Assembly (NCBI GenBank): GCA_013823505.1
Contig: PNMH01000001.1
Location: forward strand, 62,001-126,000
From: Polaromonas sp.
Lineage (GTDB): Bacteria; Pseudomonadota; Gammaproteobacteria; Burkholderiales; Burkholderiaceae
Reading direction: 5' to 3'
DNA length: 64,000 bases
The first letter of the stretch is position 1; each line of letters begins with the position of its first letter. Positions 26,679 through 37,210 of this stretch are shown piece after piece. Under the pieces are notes generated by a model that did no database searches, was not told the origin of the DNA, and saw only the letters and a list, made by a program, of their open reading frames with translations. A program made the translations under genes and the position numbers.

Positions 26679-29600
26679 ATGAGCTCGTCCGATTACTCAT
26701 CCGCCGACCAGACCGCCACCTGGGTCTCCCGCTTCAACCTCTCGCAGTGGGCGCTGGACCACCAGGCCTTCACGCGCTACCTGATGATCGTGCTCATGGT
26801 GCTGGGCGTGGCGGCCTACTTCCAGCTCGGCCAGGACGAAGACCCGCCCTTCACCTTTCGTGCCATGGTGGTTCGGGCCTACTGGCCCGGCGCCACCGCC
26901 GAGCAGGTGGCCGAGCAGGTGGCCGACCGCATCGAGAAGACGCTGCAGGAAGTGCCCTACGCGGACAAGATCCGCAGCTATTCGAAGCCCGGCGAGACGC
27001 TGGTGATCTTCCAACTCAAGGACTCGTCTCCGCCCAAGGAGGTGCCACAGATCTGGTACACGGCGCGCAAGAAGATCGGCGACATGCAGGCCACGCTGCC
27101 ACAAGGTGTGGTGGGCCCGTTTTACAACGACGAGTTCGGCGATGTGTTCGGCGTGATCTATGCGCTGCAGGGCGACGGCTTCTCGTACGCCGACAAGAAG
27201 CAGGTGGCCGACAACGTGCGCCAGCAACTGCTGCGTGTGCCCGACGTGAGCAAGGTCGAGCTTTTCGGCGTGCAGGATGAAAAGCTGTTTGTCGAGATAT
27301 CGCAGAAGCGTCTGGCGGTGCTGGGGCTGAACCTGCAGCAGGTGCTGGACGTGCTGAGCCAGCAGAACGCGGTGGTGTCGGCCGGGGCGGTGCAGTCGCC
27401 GCAGGACGTGTTGCAGGTGCGCGTGGAAGGCGCGTTCCAGTCGGTGGATCAGCTGGGCGCCATGCCGATCCGCGCGGCCAATGGCACGCAGATCCGCCTG
27501 GGGGACCTGGCCGAGATCCGGCTTGGCTATGTGGATCCACCACAAGTGCTGGTGCGCCACAACGGAAAAGACAGCATCGGTCTGGGCATTTCCATGGCCA
27601 AGGGCGGCGACATCATCGCGCTGGGCAAAGCCCTCAAGACCACGGTGGCTGGCATCGAGGCCACGCTGCCCGCCGGCATGGTGCTGGCGCAGGTGCAGGA
27701 CCAGCCCAGCGCCGTGACGAACTCGGTCAACGAATTCGTGAAGGTGCTGGTCGAGGCGGTGGTGATCGTGCTGGCGGTCAGCTTTCTGGCTCTTGGCCTG
27801 CACAAGCGCCCGGGCAGCAAGGGCTTGCGCGGCTACACGCTGGACATCCGTCCTGGCCTGGTGGTCTTCATCACCATTCCGCTGGTGCTGGCCATGACCT
27901 TCCTCGCCATGAACTACTTCAAGATCGGCCTGCACAAGATCTCGCTGGGTTCGCTGATCATCGCGCTGGGCCTGCTGGTGGACGACGCGATCATCGCGGT
28001 GGAGATGATGGTGCGCAAGCTCGAAGAGGGCTACAGCATGGTGCGTGCGGCCACCTTCACCTGGGAGGCCACGGCCATGCCCATGCTCACCGGTACGCTG
28101 ATCACGGCCGCCGGCTTCCTGCCCATTGGCCTGGCCAACTCCAGCACGGGCGAATACACGTTTGCGATCTTCGCGGTCACCGTGATCGCGCTGCTGCTGT
28201 CGTGGATCGTGGCGGTGTTCTTTGTGCCCTATCTCGGCGTGCGCTTGCTCAAAGTGAAGCCCCACGTGGGTGATGTTCACGAGGTGTTCGACGGCCCGTT
28301 CTACGTGCGTTTTCGCGCGGTGGTGGACTGGTGCGTGCAGCACCGCTGGATCACGATCGGTGCCACCGTGCTCACCTTCGCGCTGGGCATCGTCGGCATG
28401 GGCCAGGTGCAGCAGCAGTTCTTTCCGGACTCGAGCCGGCCAGAGATCCTGGTGGACGTGTGGCTGCCCGAGGGCAGCAGCATCAAGGCCATGGACGAGG
28501 CGACCAAGCGCCTGGAGGCGCGCATGACGGCCGAAGAGGGCGTCAAAAGCGTGAGCACCTGGGTGGGCTCGGGCGTGCCGCGCTTCTATTTGCCGTTGGA
28601 CCAGATCTTTCCGCAGACCAACGTGTCGCAACTCATTGTCTTGCCGCAAGACCTGAAGACCCGCGAGCGCCTGCGCAAGGCGCTGCCCGCTTTGCTGGCG
28701 ACCGAATTTCCCGAGCTGCGCGGCCGCGTGAAGCTGCTGCCCAACGGCCCACCCGTGCCGTATCCGGTGCAGTTCCGTGTGGTCGGCACCGAGCCGACGC
28801 AATTGCGCACCCTGGCCGACGAGGTGAAGGTGGCCATGCGCGCCAACAGCAACATGCGCGGCGTCAACGACAACTGGAACGAGTCGGTCAAGCGGTTGCG
28901 GCTGGAGGTGGACCAGGCCAAGGCGCGCGCGCTGGGGGTGTCCAGCCAGTCGATCGCGCAGGCTGCGCGCACCTTGCTCAGCGGCAGCACGGTGGGCCAG
29001 TACCGCGATGGCGACAAGCTGATCGACATCGTCCTGCGCCAGCCGCTGGACGAGCGCGACGCGATCAGCGACCTGGCCAACACCTACCTGCCCACCAGCA
29101 GTGGCCAGAGCATTCCGCTGTTGCAGATCGCCCGGCCGGTGCTGGACTGGGAGGCGGGCGTGCTGTGGCGCGAGAACCGCGACTACGCCATCACGGTGCA
29201 GGGCGACGTGGTGGAAGGCCTGCAAGGCGCCACCGTCACGGCCGAGCTTCAGCCGGTGCTGAAGAAGATCAGCGACGGCTGGGCCGCGCGCGGGCTGTCC
29301 GGCTACCGCATCGAGGTGGCGGGCGCTGTGGCCGAGAGCAGCAAGGGGTCGTCATCGATCGCGGTGGGGATTCCGCTGATGCTGTTCATCGTTTTCACCC
29401 TGCTCATGTTGCAGTTGCAAAGCTTCAGCCGTTCATTGCTGGTGTTCCTCACCGGTCCGCTGGGTCTGGCGGGGGTGGCGGCTGCGCTGCTGCTGCTCAA
29501 CCGGCCGTTCGGCTTTGTGGCCTTGCTGGGGGTGATTGCGCTGATGGGCATGATCCAGCGCAACTCGGTGATCCTGATCGACCAGATCGAGCAGGACCGC

Positions 29601-29849
29601 GCGCGCGGCGTGCCGGCCTGGGACGCGGTGGTGGAGTCGGCGGTGCGGCGGATGCGACCCATCGTGCTCACCGCTGCTGCCGCCGTGCTGGCGATGATTC
29701 CATTGTCGCGCAGCGTGTTCTGGGGGCCGATGGCGGTCGCGATCATGGGCGGGCTGGTGGTGGCCACCGTGCTGACGTTGCTGGCCTTGCCTGCGATGTA
29801 CGCAGCGTGGTTTCGGGTGAAGCGGGAGCCTGAAGCGCCGTTGGCGTGA
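26679..29849 (+). CDS. RND family efflux transporter permease
   Basis: The 1056-residue protein is an AcrB/MexB-type proton-driven pump. It shows the twin-repeat layout of the family, with an N-terminal span at about 36-55, large periplasmic loops, a central transmembrane bundle and the proton-relay motif GLLVDDAIIAVEMM. The C-terminal half has LLGVIALMGMIQRNSVILIDQI. The ATG at 26679 starts 7 bp after the adaptor stop, and an in-frame GTG upstream would overlap it. Divergent membership (not a close AcrB) fits the many drug or metal-independent RND pumps of Burkholderiales; substrate unknown. Confidence 0.92.
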   Translation: MSSSDYSSADQTATWVSRFNLSQWALDHQAFTRYLMIVLMVLGVAAYFQLGQDEDPPFTFRAMVVRAYWPGATAEQVAEQVADRIEKTLQEVPYADKIRSYSKPGETLVIFQLKDSSPPKEVPQIWYTARKKIGDMQATLPQGVVGPFYNDEFGDVFGVIYALQGDGFSYADKKQVADNVRQQLLRVPDVSKVELFGVQDEKLFVEISQKRLAVLGLNLQQVLDVLSQQNAVVSAGAVQSPQDVLQVRVEGAFQSVDQLGAMPIRAANGTQIRLGDLAEIRLGYVDPPQVLVRHNGKDSIGLGISMAKGGDIIALGKALKTTVAGIEATLPAGMVLAQVQDQPSAVTNSVNEFVKVLVEAVVIVLAVSFLALGLHKRPGSKGLRGYTLDIRPGLVVFITIPLVLAMTFLAMNYFKIGLHKISLGSLIIALGLLVDDAIIAVEMMVRKLEEGYSMVRAATFTWEATAMPMLTGTLITAAGFLPIGLANSSTGEYTFAIFAVTVIALLLSWIVAVFFVPYLGVRLLKVKPHVGDVHEVFDGPFYVRFRAVVDWCVQHRWITIGATVLTFALGIVGMGQVQQQFFPDSSRPEILVDVWLPEGSSIKAMDEATKRLEARMTAEEGVKSVSTWVGSGVPRFYLPLDQIFPQTNVSQLIVLPQDLKTRERLRKALPALLATEFPELRGRVKLLPNGPPVPYPVQFRVVGTEPTQLRTLADEVKVAMRANSNMRGVNDNWNESVKRLRLEVDQAKARALGVSSQSIAQAARTLLSGSTVGQYRDGDKLIDIVLRQPLDERDAISDLANTYLPTSSGQSIPLLQIARPVLDWEAGVLWRENRDYAITVQGDVVEGLQGATVTAELQPVLKKISDGWAARGLSGYRIEVAGAVAESSKGSSSIAVGIPLMLFIVFTLLMLQLQSFSRSLLVFLTGPLGLAGVAAALLLLNRPFGFVALLGVIALMGMIQRNSVILIDQIEQDRARGVPAWDAVVESAVRRMRPIVLTAAAAVLAMIPLSRSVFWGPMAVAIMGGLVVATVLTLLALPAMYAAWFRVKREPEAPLA

Positions 29850-29935
29850 GCCCGGCAAGGGCTCGGACCTGCCGGATTGGGAACCCTCTTGGTCAACAAT
29901 GCACCAACAAGTCCCCAACCCGTCGAGTTCTGCCC

Positions 29936-30577
29936 ATGCGAATTGCCCTCATCCATGCCCTGGCCCACTCGGTGGCGCCCATCAACGAAGAGCTGCAGCG
30001 CGCGTGGCCCGAGGCCGTGCGCATGAACCTGCTAGACGACACGCTCTCGGCCGACCTGGCCCGCAGTGGCCAGGGCCTGGACGAGACCATGCACCAGCGC
30101 TTCGAGACCTTGTCGGCGTACGCCGAGGGCACCGGTGCGCAGGCCATTCTGTTCACCTGTTCAGCCTTCGGCCCTTGCATCGAAGCCGCTTCCGCCCGCC
30201 GGCCCCACATGCCGGTGCTCAAACCCAACGAAGCCATGGTGGCCGACGCCGTGGCGCTCGGTGGGCGCGTGGGTCTGATCGCGTCCTTCGGCCCCACGCT
30301 CGCATCCATGCCGCCCGAGTTTCCCCCGGGCACCGAGCTGGTGACGCGCCTGGCCGACGGAGCCCTCGAAGCACTCAACCGAGGTGACACAGCCGGGCAC
30401 GACGCGTTGGTGGTCGAGGCCGCGCAGTGGCTTGCGGAAAAGGGTTGCGATGTGATTGCACTGGCCCAGTTCAGCATGGCACGCGCGCAGATGGCCGTGC
30501 ACCGCGCCGTGGACTTGCCGGTCCTCACCACGCCGGGCAGCGCCGTGCGGATGTTGCGACTTCGGCTCGCCGCCTGA
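29936..30577 (+). CDS. Aspartate/glutamate racemase-family protein
   Basis: The 213-residue protein resembles the Asp/Glu/hydantoin racemase superfamily: MRIALIHALAHSVAPI at the start, a Thr-Cys-Ser motif AILFTCSAFGPCIEAA where the first catalytic cysteine would lie, and VGLIASFGPTLASMP. The second catalytic cysteine expected in the C-terminal half is not obvious (ALAQFSMARAQ has Ser/Met), so it may not be a true racemase. It is monocistronic, between the RND genes and tRNA-Leu. Confidence 0.7.
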   Translation: MRIALIHALAHSVAPINEELQRAWPEAVRMNLLDDTLSADLARSGQGLDETMHQRFETLSAYAEGTGAQAILFTCSAFGPCIEAASARRPHMPVLKPNEAMVADAVALGGRVGLIASFGPTLASMPPEFPPGTELVTRLADGALEALNRGDTAGHDALVVEAAQWLAEKGCDVIALAQFSMARAQMAVHRAVDLPVLTTPGSAVRMLRLRLAA

Positions 30578-30683
30578 GCCTGCGGCTTGGTGTCTGGGCA
30601 GCGGCTACAATCGAAGGTTGCCGTGAAGAGGACAGGCGGGCTGCAGCACACCACGTGCATCCCGCCGGACACCCATCCAAGGC

Positions 30684-30770
30684 GCGCGGGTGGCGAAATT
30701 GGTAGACGCACCAGGTTTAGGTCCTGACGCCAGCAATGGTGTGGGGGTTCGAGTCCCCCCCCGCGCACCA
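30684..30770 (+). tRNA. tRNA-Leu (anticodon UAG)
   Basis: An 87-base tRNA with acceptor arms GCGCGGG and CCCGCGC, a D-loop with GGTAGACGC, the anticodon loop TTTAGGT between CAGG and CCTG, a long class-II variable arm, a TTCGAGT T-loop and encoded CCA. It reads CUA and related codons. A possible -10 (TACAAT, 30606-30611) lies upstream. It is followed after 82 bases by tig, an arrangement common in related genomes. Confidence 0.97.
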
Positions 30771-30852
30771 CCACAGACACATGCATTCCCCGGTTCGGCC
30801 AGGCAGGCTGGCTGAGCCGCAATTTTTGGGCACCACCCTTTTGGAGAGAACC

Positions 30853-32163
30853 ATGACCGTGACCGTTGAAACCCTGGAAAAGCTCGAGCGCAAGATCACG
30901 CTGTCGCTGCCGGCCAATGTGATCCAGAACGAGGTGGCGAACCGCCTCAAGCGCATGGCGCGCGACGTGAAGATGGACGGTTTCCGTCCCGGCAAGGTGC
31001 CCATGAACGTGGTGGCCCAGCGCTACGGCTATTCGGTGCACTACGAAGTGATGAACGACAAGGTCGGCGAAGCTTTCGCCACCGCCGCCAACGAAGCGCA
31101 GCTGCGCGTGGCTGGCCAGCCCAAGATCACCGAGAAGGAAGGCGCGCCCGAGGGCGAACTGACCTTCGATGCCGTGTTCGAGGTGTACCCCGAAGTCAAG
31201 ATCGGTGACCTGACCACCGCCGCGGTGGACAAGGTGTCTGCCGAGGTGGACGCCGCCGCCATCGACCGCACCCTGGACATCCTGCGCAAGCAGCGCCGCA
31301 CCTTCGCGCAGCGCGCGCAGGACCAAGCCGCCCAAAACGGCGACCGCGCGACCATCGACTTTGCCGGCAAGATCGACGGCGAGCCGTTTGAAGGCGGCAA
31401 GGCCGAAGCCTTCCAGTTCATCGTGGGCGATGGCCAGATGCTCAAGGAATTTGAAGACGCCGTGCGCGGCATGAAGCAGGGCGAGAGCAAGACCTTCCCG
31501 CTGGCCTTCCCCGAGGACTACCACGGCAAGGACGTGGCCGGCAAAACCGCCGACTTCCTGGTCACGGTCAACAAGCTCGAAGCCGCCCACCTGCCTGAAG
31601 TCGACGAGGCCCTGGCCAAATCGCTGGGCATCGCAGACGGCACCGTGGAAGGCCTGCGCGCCGACATCCAGAAAAACCTGGAGCGCGAAGTCAAGTTCCG
31701 CCTGCAGGCCCGTAACAAGCAGTCCGTGATGGACGCGCTGGTGGCCGTGTCCGAACTCGATCTGCCGAAATCGGTGGTGCAGTCCGAACTCGACCGCCTG
31801 GTGGAAGGCGCGCGCGCCGACCTCAAGCAGCGCGGTGTGAAAGACGCCGAAAAGGCTCCGATCCCCGAAGAACTGTTCCGCCCGCAGGCCGAGCGCCGCG
31901 TGCGCCTGGGTCTGGTGGTGGCCGAGCTGGTGCGTTCCAACGAACTGCACGCCAAGCCCGAGCAGATCAAGGCCCACATCGAAGAGCTGGCGGCCTCCTA
32001 CGAGAAGCCAGCCGACGTGGTGCGCTGGTACCAGGGTGACAACCGCCGCATGGCCGAAGTCGAAGCCATCGTGATCGAAAACAACGTGACCGAATTCGTG
32101 TTGTCCAAGGCCAAGATCACCGAAAAGGCGGTCAGCTTCGACGAACTGATGGCGCAAAACTGA
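30853..32163 (+). CDS. tig: Trigger factor (ribosome-bound chaperone and prolyl isomerase)
   Basis: The 436-residue protein is trigger factor. The N-terminal domain has the ribosome-binding loop GFRPGKVP (43-50), followed by an FKBP-like PPIase domain (about 150-240: GDRATIDFAGKIDGEPFEGGKAE) and the helical C-terminal chaperone arms. The ATG at 30853 has GGAGAGAACC just upstream. It starts the conserved tig-clpP-clpX-lon proteostasis block. A rho-independent terminator follows its stop. Confidence 0.97.
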   Translation: MTVTVETLEKLERKITLSLPANVIQNEVANRLKRMARDVKMDGFRPGKVPMNVVAQRYGYSVHYEVMNDKVGEAFATAANEAQLRVAGQPKITEKEGAPEGELTFDAVFEVYPEVKIGDLTTAAVDKVSAEVDAAAIDRTLDILRKQRRTFAQRAQDQAAQNGDRATIDFAGKIDGEPFEGGKAEAFQFIVGDGQMLKEFEDAVRGMKQGESKTFPLAFPEDYHGKDVAGKTADFLVTVNKLEAAHLPEVDEALAKSLGIADGTVEGLRADIQKNLEREVKFRLQARNKQSVMDALVAVSELDLPKSVVQSELDRLVEGARADLKQRGVKDAEKAPIPEELFRPQAERRVRLGLVVAELVRSNELHAKPEQIKAHIEELAASYEKPADVVRWYQGDNRRMAEVEAIVIENNVTEFVLSKAKITEKAVSFDELMAQN

Positions 32164-32187
32164 TCTGCCTGCCGGGCAGAAACGCAG

Positions 32188-32214
32188 AGGGCGGAGCGAT
32201 CCGCCCTTTTTTTT
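32188..32214 (+). terminator. Rho-independent terminator after tig
   Basis: An 8-bp stem, AGGGCGGA (32188-32195) and TCCGCCCT (32200-32207), with loop GCGA and a run of eight T's. It separates tig from clpP, so clpP probably has its own promoter. Confidence 0.93.
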
Positions 32215-32347
32215 GCCGGTTTGAACCCCACGTGTCACCCGCTGTTCCGTTTTTGGTGGCCCAAAGGCCATCGCCCTTGTGTGCATACGGCCACAGTGGG
32301 TTGGTTACAGTAGTGACACGGTAATGCATCAACACATGGAGAAACGC

Positions 32348-32965
32348 ATGAGCGCAATGGACATTCAAGGCCTGGGCATGGTGCCCATGGTGATCGAAAC
32401 CTCGGGTCGCGGCGAACGTGCTTACGACATCTATTCCCGCCTGCTTAAGGAGCGCGTGATTTTTCTGGTGGGTGAAGTCAACGACCATTCGGCCAACCTG
32501 GTGGTGGCGCAGTTGTTGTTCCTGGAAAGCGAAAACCCCGACAAGGACATTTCGTTCTACATCAACTCTCCCGGTGGTTCGGTGAGCGCCGGCATGGCGA
32601 TCTTCGACACCATGAACTTCATCAAGCCCGACGTGTCGACCCTGTGCTGCGGTTTTGCTGCCAGCATGGGCGCCTTCCTGCTGGCTGCGGGCACCAAGGG
32701 CAAGCGCTTCTCGCTGCCCAACTCCAAGATCATGATCCACCAGCCGTCGGGCGGCAGCCGGGGTCAGGCAACCGAAATCGAGATCCAGGCCCGCGAGATC
32801 CTGAAAACCCGAGAGCAGCTCAACAAGATCCTGGCCGAGCGCACTGGCCAGCCTCTGGACCGAATTGCCCGCGACACCGAACGCGACTACTACATGTCTG
32901 CCGCCGAATCGGCAGAGTACGGCCTGATCGACAAAGTGATCGAGAAGCGACCGAGCGCAACCTGA
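32348..32965 (+). CDS. clpP: ATP-dependent Clp protease proteolytic subunit
   Basis: ClpP forms the barrel protease that pairs with ClpX. The 205-residue protein has the catalytic triad Ser106 (GFAASMGAF), His131 (MIHQPSGG) and Asp180 (RDTERDYY). The ATG at 32348 has GGAG seven bases upstream and gives the usual length; Met codons upstream in the same frame lack support. It lies 115 bp before clpX, in the order typical of proteobacteria. Confidence 0.97.
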   Translation: MSAMDIQGLGMVPMVIETSGRGERAYDIYSRLLKERVIFLVGEVNDHSANLVVAQLLFLESENPDKDISFYINSPGGSVSAGMAIFDTMNFIKPDVSTLCCGFAASMGAFLLAAGTKGKRFSLPNSKIMIHQPSGGSRGQATEIEIQAREILKTREQLNKILAERTGQPLDRIARDTERDYYMSAAESAEYGLIDKVIEKRPSAT

Positions 32966-33022
32966 GGCCGACCGGGCGGCGAAAAGCGGGAGACGGTGCC
33001 CATAAAGGTGCCTTTCCCGGGT

Positions 33023-33050
33023 TTGGCGCCCGGAAGGCTTGATCTATCAT
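33023..33050 (+). promoter_or_regulatory. Probable sigma-70 promoter for clpX
   Basis: TTGGCG (33023-33028), a 16-base spacer and TATCAT (33045-33050) fit a sigma-70 promoter starting RNA near 33057, about 24 bases before the clpX ATG. It would let clpX be made independently of clpP. Confidence 0.5.
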
Positions 33051-33080
33051 TGTTCCCACTGATTCACCTGACGCCCCTCT

Positions 33081-34346
33081 ATGGCCGACAAAAAAGCGAC
33101 CTCCAGCGAAAAAGCGCTCTACTGCTCCTTCTGCGGTAAGAGTCAGCACGAGGTCAAGAAGCTCATCGCCGGGCCCTCGGTGTTCATTTGCGACGAGTGC
33201 ATCGACCTCTGCAACGACATCATCCGTGACGAGTTGCCTGGCCTTGAGTCTGTCAAGGCGTCTGGCGAAGATGTGCCCACGCCTTCCGACCTCAAGTCCA
33301 ACCTCGACAACTACGTGATCGGTCAACAGGGCGCCAAGCGCGCTCTGGCCGTCGCGGTCTACAACCACTACAAGCGCCTGCGCCACAAGCAGACGGCCCG
33401 CAAGGACGATGTGGAGCTGGCCAAGAGCAACATCCTGCTGATCGGGCCCACCGGCTCGGGCAAGACGCTGCTGGCCCAGACCATGGCGCGCATGCTCAAC
33501 GTGCCTTTTGTCATGGCCGACGCCACCACCCTGACCGAGGCCGGTTACGTGGGTGAAGACGTGGAAAACATCGTCGCCAAGCTGCTGCAGAGCTGCAATT
33601 ACGACGTCGAGCGCGCTCAGCAGGGCATCGTTTACATCGACGAAATCGACAAGATCACCCGCAAGTCCGACAACCCGTCCATCACCCGTGATGTGTCTGG
33701 TGAGGGCGTGCAGCAGGCTTTGCTCAAGCTCATCGAGGGCACCATGGCTTCGGTGCCACCTCAGGGTGGCCGCAAGCACCCCAACCAGGACTTCCTGCAG
33801 GTTGACACGACCAACATCCTGTTCATCTGCGGCGGCGCTTTTGCGGGCCTTGAAAAAATCATCGAGAACCGAACCGAAGCCTCGGGCATCGGCTTCGGGG
33901 CTACGGTCAAGAGCAAGAAGCAGCGCAGCGTGACCGAGGCATTCAAGGAAATCGAGCCCGAAGACCTGATCAAGTTCGGCCTGATCCCCGAACTCGTGGG
34001 CCGTGTGCCTGTGATCGCCGCGTTGTCTGAACTCAGCGAAGACGCGTTGGTCGAGATCCTCACCGAACCCAAGAATGCGGTGGTGAAACAGTTCTCTCGC
34101 TTGTTGGCCATGGAAGGCGCGGAGCTCGAAGTGCGCCCGGCCGCGCTCAAGGCTATCGCTCGCAAGGCGCTGGCTCGCAAGACGGGCGCGCGCGGACTGC
34201 GTTCGATCCTGGAAAATGCGTTGATCGACACCATGTTTGACCTGCCAAGCATGAACAATGTTGAGAAAGTGGTGGTGGATGAGTCCACCATCGACGAAAA
34301 CAAGCCACCTCTGCTGGTTTACCGCGAGGCGGCCAAGCAGGCCTGA
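33081..34346 (+). CDS. clpX: ATP-dependent Clp protease ATP-binding subunit ClpX
   Basis: ClpX unfolds substrates and feeds them to ClpP. The 421-residue protein has the N-terminal zinc-binding domain (Cys15, Cys18, Cys37, Cys40), Walker A GPTGSGKT (122-129), Walker [10 protein letters not shown], and the C-terminal sensor region [12 protein letters not shown]. Length and motifs are normal. It is followed by lon after 100 bp that hold a 9-bp hairpin (34363-34382) without a T-run. Confidence 0.98.
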   Translation: MADKKATSSEKALYCSFCGKSQHEVKKLIAGPSVFICDECIDLCNDIIRDELPGLESVKASGEDVPTPSDLKSNLDNYVIGQQGAKRALAVAVYNHYKRLRHKQTARKDDVELAKSNILLIGPTGSGKTLLAQTMARMLNVPFVMADATTLTEAGYVGEDVENIVAKLLQSCNYDVERAQQGIVYIDEIDKITRKSDNPSITRDVSGEGVQQALLKLIEGTMASVPPQGGRKHPNQDFLQVDTTNILFICGGAFAGLEKIIENRTEASGIGFGATVKSKKQRSVTEAFKEIEPEDLIKFGLIPELVGRVPVIAALSELSEDALVEILTEPKNAVVKQFSRLLAMEGAELEVRPAALKAIARKALARKTGARGLRSILENALIDTMFDLPSMNNVEKVVVDESTIDENKPPLLVYREAAKQA

Positions 34347-34446
34347 GCAGGCCTGCGACGACGGGCGCTGCAGGCAGCGCCCCAGCGATGCGTCCGGTTG
34401 ATATCGCCCGCACCAACCCCAGTTACCCGTTTTAGTCGAGGTTGAA

Positions 34447-36879
34447 ATGTCCGGACAAACTCCTCTCCCCAGTACCCCGGTGGAACTCCCGCTGCTGCCC
34501 CTGCGCGACGTGGTGGTGTTCCCGCACATGGTCATTCCGCTGTTCGTGGGCCGCCCCAAGAGCATCAAGGCGCTCGAGTCCGCCATGGAGTCCGAGCGCC
34601 GCATCATGCTGGTGGCACAAAAGGCCGCAGCCAAAGACGAGCCGTCGACCGACGACATGTTCGAGATGGGCTGTGTGGCCACCATCCTTCAGATGCTCAA
34701 GCTGCCCGACGGTACCGTGAAGGTGCTGGTCGAAGGCGTGCAGCGTGCGAAGGTGCTGGCCATTCGTGACGGCGAAAGCCATTTCATCGCCAGCGTGAGC
34801 CCGGTCGATCCGGCGGTCGAGCGTGCAGACACACAGTCCAACGAGCTTGAAGCCCTGCGTCGCGCGGTGATGCAGCAGTTTGACCAGTACGTCAAACTCA
34901 ACAAGAAGATTCCCTCAGAGATCCTCACCTCGATCTCCAGCATCGACGATCCCGGTCGATTGGCCGACACGATCGCTGCACACCTGCCGCTCAAGCTCGA
35001 ATCCAAACAGGTCGTGCTTGACCTCGACCCGATCAACAAGCGACTCGAAAATCTGTTCGAGCAGCTCGAACGTGAGGTCGACATTCTCAATGTCGACAAG
35101 AAGATCCGCGGCCGCGTGAAGCGGCAGATGGAAAAGAACCAGCGCGACTTCTACTTGAACGAACAGGTCAAGGCCATCCAGAAGGAATTGGGTGAAGGCG
35201 AAGAGGGCGCCGACATCGAAGAGATCGAGAAGAAGATCAAGGCCGCCAAGATGCCTGCCGAAGCGCGCAAGAAGGCCGATGCCGAGTTCAAGAAGCTCAA
35301 GCTGATGTCGCCCATGTCGGCCGAGGCCACGGTGGTGCGCAATTACATCGACGCTCTGGTGGCGCTGCCCTGGAGCAAGAAAACCAAGATCAAGCACGAC
35401 CTGGCACACGCGGAGGCGGTGCTCAACGAGGACCATTACGGTCTTGAGAAGGTCAAGGACCGCATCCTTGAGTATCTTGCTGTGCAACAGCGTGTGGACA
35501 AGGTGAAGGCGCCCATCCTGTGCCTGGTGGGCCCACCCGGCGTGGGCAAAACCTCGCTCGGGCAATCGGTGGCCAAGGCCACCGGGCGCAAGTACGTTCG
35601 CATGGCCCTGGGCGGCATGCGCGACGAGGCCGAGATCCGTGGGCACCGCCGCACCTACATTGGCGCGATGCCGGGCAAGGTGTTGCAGAGCCTGACCAAG
35701 GTCGGCACGCGCAATCCGCTGTTCCTGCTCGACGAGATCGACAAGCTGGGCACCGACTTCCGTGGCGACCCTTCCAGTGCGTTGCTCGAGGTGCTCGATC
35801 CGGAGCAGAACCACACCTTCGGCGATCACTATGTCGAGGTCGACTTCGACCTGTCCGACGTGATGTTCGTGGCGACCTCGAATTCGATGAACATTCCGCC
35901 AGCCCTGCTGGACCGAATGGAAGTCATTCGACTCTCGGGTTACACCGAAGAGGAAAAGACCAACATCGCCATGCGCTACCTGTTGCCCAAGCAGCTCAAG
36001 AACAACGGCCTGAAAGAGGGCGAGCTGGAGGTGAAGGAAGAGGCCGTGCGAGACATCGTGCGCTACTACACCCGTGAAGCGGGTGTGCGTTCGCTGGAGC
36101 GCGAACTCTCCAAGATCTGCCGCAAGGTGGTCAAGGGCCTCCTGCTCAAGAAATACACGCCCACGGTGATCGTGGACGCCGAGAACCTCAACGATTTTCT
36201 GGGGGTGCGCAAGTACAGCTACGGCCGTGCCGAGGCGCAGAACCAGGTGGGCCAGGTGGTCGGGCTGGCGTGGACGGAAGTGGGTGGCGATCTGCTGACC
36301 ATTGAAGTCGCGATCATGCCGGGCAAGGGCATCATCACCCGCACGGGTTCGCTGGGCGACGTGATGAAGGAGTCTGTGGAAGCAGCGCGCACGGTGGTGC
36401 GCAGCCGCGCCCGCATGCTGGGCATCAAGGACGAACAGTTCGACAAGCGCGACATTCACATCCACGTGCCCGATGGCGCCACACCCAAGGACGGTCCGAG
36501 CGCAGGCGCTGCCATGACCACGGCTCTCGTGTCATCCATCACCGGCATTCCCGTGCGGGCCGACGTGGCAATGACCGGTGAGATCACCTTGCGCGGCGAA
36601 GTCACCGCCATCGGCGGCTTGAAAGAGAAACTGCTGGCGGCGCTGCGCGGTGGTATCAAGACGGTCATCATCCCTGAAGAGAACGTCAAGGATCTGGCCG
36701 ACATCCCCGACAACGTGAAGCAGGGTCTGGAAATTGTCCCGGTCAAATGGATCGACAAAGTGCTCGCAATTGCACTCGAACGCCAGCCCGTTCCCTTGAC
36801 CGACGAAGAGGTGGCTGCGCAGATCGCCGCGGCCTCCACACGAGCGCCCACGCCCGGGCAGGACGCCGTGAAACACTGA
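34447..36879 (+). CDS. lon: ATP-dependent protease La (Lon)
   Basis: The 810-residue Lon protease has an N-terminal substrate domain ([23 protein letters not shown]), a coiled linker, an AAA+ domain with Walker A GPPGVGKT (362-369) and [10 protein letters not shown], and the C-terminal protease domain with the catalytic dyad Ser685 ([10 protein letters not shown]) and Lys728 (GGLKEKLL). It degrades misfolded and regulatory proteins. It ends the tig-clpP-clpX-lon block and is followed by a terminator that overlaps the tRNA-Gly promoter. Confidence 0.98.
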   Translation: MSGQTPLPSTPVELPLLPLRDVVVFPHMVIPLFVGRPKSIKALESAMESERRIMLVAQKAAAKDEPSTDDMFEMGCVATILQMLKLPDGTVKVLVEGVQRAKVLAIRDGESHFIASVSPVDPAVERADTQSNELEALRRAVMQQFDQYVKLNKKIPSEILTSISSIDDPGRLADTIAAHLPLKLESKQVVLDLDPINKRLENLFEQLEREVDILNVDKKIRGRVKRQMEKNQRDFYLNEQVKAIQKELGEGEEGADIEEIEKKIKAAKMPAEARKKADAEFKKLKLMSPMSAEATVVRNYIDALVALPWSKKTKIKHDLAHAEAVLNEDHYGLEKVKDRILEYLAVQQRVDKVKAPILCLVGPPGVGKTSLGQSVAKATGRKYVRMALGGMRDEAEIRGHRRTYIGAMPGKVLQSLTKVGTRNPLFLLDEIDKLGTDFRGDPSSALLEVLDPEQNHTFGDHYVEVDFDLSDVMFVATSNSMNIPPALLDRMEVIRLSGYTEEEKTNIAMRYLLPKQLKNNGLKEGELEVKEEAVRDIVRYYTREAGVRSLERELSKICRKVVKGLLLKKYTPTVIVDAENLNDFLGVRKYSYGRAEAQNQVGQVVGLAWTEVGGDLLTIEVAIMPGKGIITRTGSLGDVMKESVEAARTVVRSRARMLGIKDEQFDKRDIHIHVPDGATPKDGPSAGAAMTTALVSSITGIPVRADVAMTGEITLRGEVTAIGGLKEKLLAALRGGIKTVIIPEENVKDLADIPDNVKQGLEIVPVKWIDKVLAIALERQPVPLTDEEVAAQIAAASTRAPTPGQDAVKH

Positions 36880-36894
36880 TCAAAAAATTTGGGG

Positions 36895-36918
36895 GGGCTT
36901 GAAAGAGGCCCATTTTTT
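36895..36918 (+). terminator. Terminator after lon
   Basis: GGGCTT (36895-36900) and AGGCCC (36906-36911) form a 6-bp stem with one G-U, a GAAAG loop and a following run of six T's. It begins 15 bases after the lon stop. The same bases supply the -35 of the tRNA-Gly promoter. Confidence 0.7.
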
Positions 36919-36928
36919 AGGTTAGAAT
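36899..36928 (+). promoter_or_regulatory. Probable promoter of the tRNA-Gly gene
   Basis: TTGAAA (36899-36904), an 18-base spacer and TAGAAT (36923-36928) give a good sigma-70 promoter, with a start expected about 42 bases before tRNA-Gly. It overlaps the lon terminator hairpin. Confidence 0.6.
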
Positions 36929-36977
36929 TTCAGCTTCCGGCAGACAAGCGGAACAGCACTGAAAAGTGTCGAGAAAT

Positions 36978-37053
<76 letters not shown>

Positions 37054-37058
37054 GATTC

Positions 37059-37086
37059 AAAAAGGGAAGCTCTGCTTCCCTTTTTT
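37059..37086 (+). terminator. Terminator between tRNA-Gly and tRNA-Cys
   Basis: AAAAAGGGAAGC and GCTTCCCTTTTTT pair over about 12 bp around a 3-base TCT loop, with the T-run forming the 3' arm. This would end the tRNA-Gly transcript and implies tRNA-Cys is either made by read-through or from its own promoter. Confidence 0.88.
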
Positions 37087-37126
37087 GTAGCCTTTTCAGA
37101 TCAGTGCTTTCTGCGCTGACCCTGAT

Positions 37127-37200
37127 GGCGCGATAGCAAAGCGGTTATGCCCCGGATTGCAAATCCGGTTAGTCCGGTTCGACTCCGGATCGCGCCTCCA
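37127..37200 (+). tRNA. tRNA-Cys (anticodon GCA)
   Basis: A 74-base tRNA with acceptor arms GGCGCGA and TCGCGCC, anticodon stem CCGGA/TCCGG around TTGCAAA, and encoded CCA. It lies between two hairpins in the tRNA cluster. Confidence 0.97.
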
Positions 37201-37210
37201 GAATCACCTG

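Noticed and set aside
26697..29225. Long open frame on the strand opposite the RND pump gene
   Set aside because: High GC content keeps the antisense frame open. The translated product is His/Gly/Arg rich without domains, and the plus-strand frame is a clear RND pump.
29893..32286. Long minus-strand open frame across the racemase-like gene, tRNA-Leu and tig
   Set aside because: It crosses a tRNA and two recognisable plus-strand genes, and its translation is low-complexity shadow sequence.
34363..34382. Nine-bp hairpin between clpX and lon as a terminator
   Set aside because: The stem is perfect but no T-run follows, so it is not a standard intrinsic terminator. It may affect RNA stability.
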